From Chionis minor (taxonomy: Eukaryota > Chordata > Aves > Charadriiformes > Chionididae): a stretch of 64,000 nucleotides of DNA. The position numbers were made by a program, and so were the translations under genes. Below the pieces are notes generated by a model. The model saw only the letters and a list, made by a program, of their open reading frames with translations. It searched no databases and was not told the origin of the DNA. Shown here piece by piece: positions 62,801 through 64,000 of the stretch. The DNA is taken from positions 1,016,631-1,080,630 of the forward strand of contig VZSF01008955.1 of the NCBI GenBank assembly GCA_013398295.1. The letters run 5' to 3'. How positions within the stretch are numbered: position 1 is the stretch's first letter; every line of letters starts with the position of its first letter.

Positions 62801-64000
62801 TAAAAGCATGCCAGGAAAACTGTATGTCCAAACCAAAGAGTCGGAAGATGACATTTCAAACAGTGAATTACCAGCAAAGTCAAAGAAAGCTTTAATGGCC
62901 TCACTAGCAGTGGCTAGCAAAATGCACACTCCTCCGTTACCTGCTGTGGTTGCAGTACCCTCCATTTAAGCCAGGGTTGTTTCCATCCATGCAAGGATCA
63001 GTTTAAATTGTTTTAAAATTTTATTTTTTTTTTTTTTAGCTAGTAGTTGAAGACTCTCATAACACAGGCACGCACTAACTGAGATGTTAAAGAAGAGCGA
63101 AGTTCATAACCCCTGGCAAGATTACAAGCATGAACCATATGAAATCAGAGTGAGAACAGGCAGATGATCCAGAGCCTGGTCAAAAGCCAAAGGAAATCAA
63201 TGGCAGATCATCTGCAAGCTTCAGTGCGGTGGGATTGAAACCAGGGCATCTAATCTCAAGTCTGCTCCTCACTTTGTCTGTAAATTTGGGCAAGTTATTT
63301 CTGCTTTGTAGCCTTCGTTTCTTTCTGAAATGGTTGTGAGGCTTCGGTTAGTGTTTCAGAAGAGTGTCAAAACCTTAAATGAAAATACAAACAATTCCAG
63401 AAATATGAACCAATACCAACGCCACAAAAATATGGGCTTTTTATCTTAATTGAAAGCAAGTAGCAGCAAGATGATGATATGTATAAAGCGTACTATAAAT
63501 GCACTTAAACTTCCAACTTACAGATTCAATTGGAAAGAGAGATATTGCAGGAGTGTTGATGAAATATGTAAGAGCACTGAAGAAAAGCAATAAAACAATG
63601 AAACCACCCAAATATCTGCCATATGAAAACTTTCTCCCACATATGCAGAAAACCCACAGGTACTGAATATATTGGCAAAACAAAAGGAGAAGCATATTTC
63701 AAAGCAAGCAGGTGCTTGCAAAAATAAAACCATTCAGGGAATCTCAATGAATAATAATATGACTACTTATCACTTACATAATGAAGGAAGCGTTTTTGCC
63801 AAGGGCTCAGTACCGGTGCAACTTAGCAAAATTGTGACTGAAGAAAAAGGAGCATTGTCAACATGCATATCAAAAGGTTATTGGATTTCATATTAGGATA
63901 TTAAAAAATTCCCTTTCTGAGTCTGAATTATCCATATTTCTGGCTCTGCAAGAGTTCTCTACTAACAGCTAATTAATCCTTCTGGTTGTTCAAATATATA
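44876..64000. other. Gene-poor interval, no confident gene
   Basis: About 19 kb of AT-rich DNA contains no supported gene. Frames such as 50275-50583 minus (102 codons, hydrophobic), 51090-51410 plus (106 codons), 58460-58756 minus (98 codons) and 59199-59573 plus (124 codons) were inspected and show no recognisable domain, and most are opposed by frames on the other strand. No tRNA, CR1 or other known repeat was seen. A C run with As lies at about 55219-55238. Confidence 0.5.
52294..52317. repeat. Perfect hairpin, 9-bp arms, in motif cluster
   Basis: AAAGCTCTA at 52294-52302 and its reverse complement TAGAGCTTT at 52309-52317 flank a 6-nt loop. The right arm overlaps a CTTTGAT (TCF/LEF-type) site. 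Confidence 0.7.

Noticed and set aside
20000..64000. RMST-associated microRNAs (miR-135a-2, miR-1251)
   Set aside because: I looked for their mature sequences on both strands and did not find them; if RMST is syntenic it lies beyond the window.
1..64000. CRISPR arrays, phage, plasmid or bacterial operons
   Set aside because: No regularly spaced repeats, Shine-Dalgarno-led gene runs or prokaryotic genes; splice sites, CpG islands, CR1 and Pol III tRNA genes show a vertebrate nuclear genome.

Overview
The window is vertebrate nuclear DNA, most likely from a bird. CR1 LINE fragments carry the avian-type 3' end (tandem ATTCTATGA-like units), other transposons are scarce, and a recognisable vertebrate gene (TMPO/LAP2) sits beside a small tRNA cluster. 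Nothing prokaryotic, viral or CRISPR-like was seen. Almost all open frames here are chance or shadow frames. The only protein-coding sequence I can support is the first two exons of TMPO, on the minus strand.

Layout. 1-11.6 kb: 5' part of TMPO on the minus strand. Exon 1 is at 10918-11157, intron 1 is about 9.6 kb, exon 2 is at 1150-1276, and intron 2 runs off the left edge. Intron 1 holds a small internal CpG island with a CTCF-like site (about 7.4-7.6 kb) and a strongly strand-biased G/T tract (about 8.0-8.16 kb). The TMPO promoter is a TATA-less CpG island with two inverted CCAAT boxes 32 bp apart. Exon 1 is disturbed by a 206-bp direct duplication abutting a single N, very probably an assembly artefact. 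12.2-17.3 kb: upstream DNA with no recognisable gene. 17.3-17.7 kb: an old CR1-like remnant. 18.0-19.4 kb: a second CpG-rich block with tRNA-Trp(CCA) on the minus strand and two tRNA-Asp(GTC) genes facing each other, each with a T-run terminator. 20.5-21.85 kb: two consecutive CR1 fragments. 22-64 kb: a gene-poor interval with no confident gene. It contains a GC-rich but CpG-poor open segment (33.3-34.0 kb), a CR1 copy with an inverted middle (35.4-35.96 kb), an orphan CpG island (43.3-44.25 kb), a fourth clear CR1 (44.28-44.88 kb), and a few hairpins, palindromes and motif clusters.

How it fits together. From general knowledge, mammalian TMPO lies next to a large gene-poor interval leading to the lncRNA RMST, and tRNA-Asp/tRNA-Trp genes lie just upstream of human TMPO. 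The order and strand seen here (Asp, Trp, TMPO on one strand) fit that synteny, with an extra tRNA-Asp copy in the opposite orientation. No new biological system was convincingly found. The best leads are the orphan CpG island, the inverted tRNA-Asp pair, the intronic CpG island with its CTCF-like site, a 39-bp identical dispersed repeat joining a CR1 to unrelated DNA, and the internally inverted CR1. Four short N gaps, three of them inside pure poly-C, mark unreliable assembly at GC-rich promoters.
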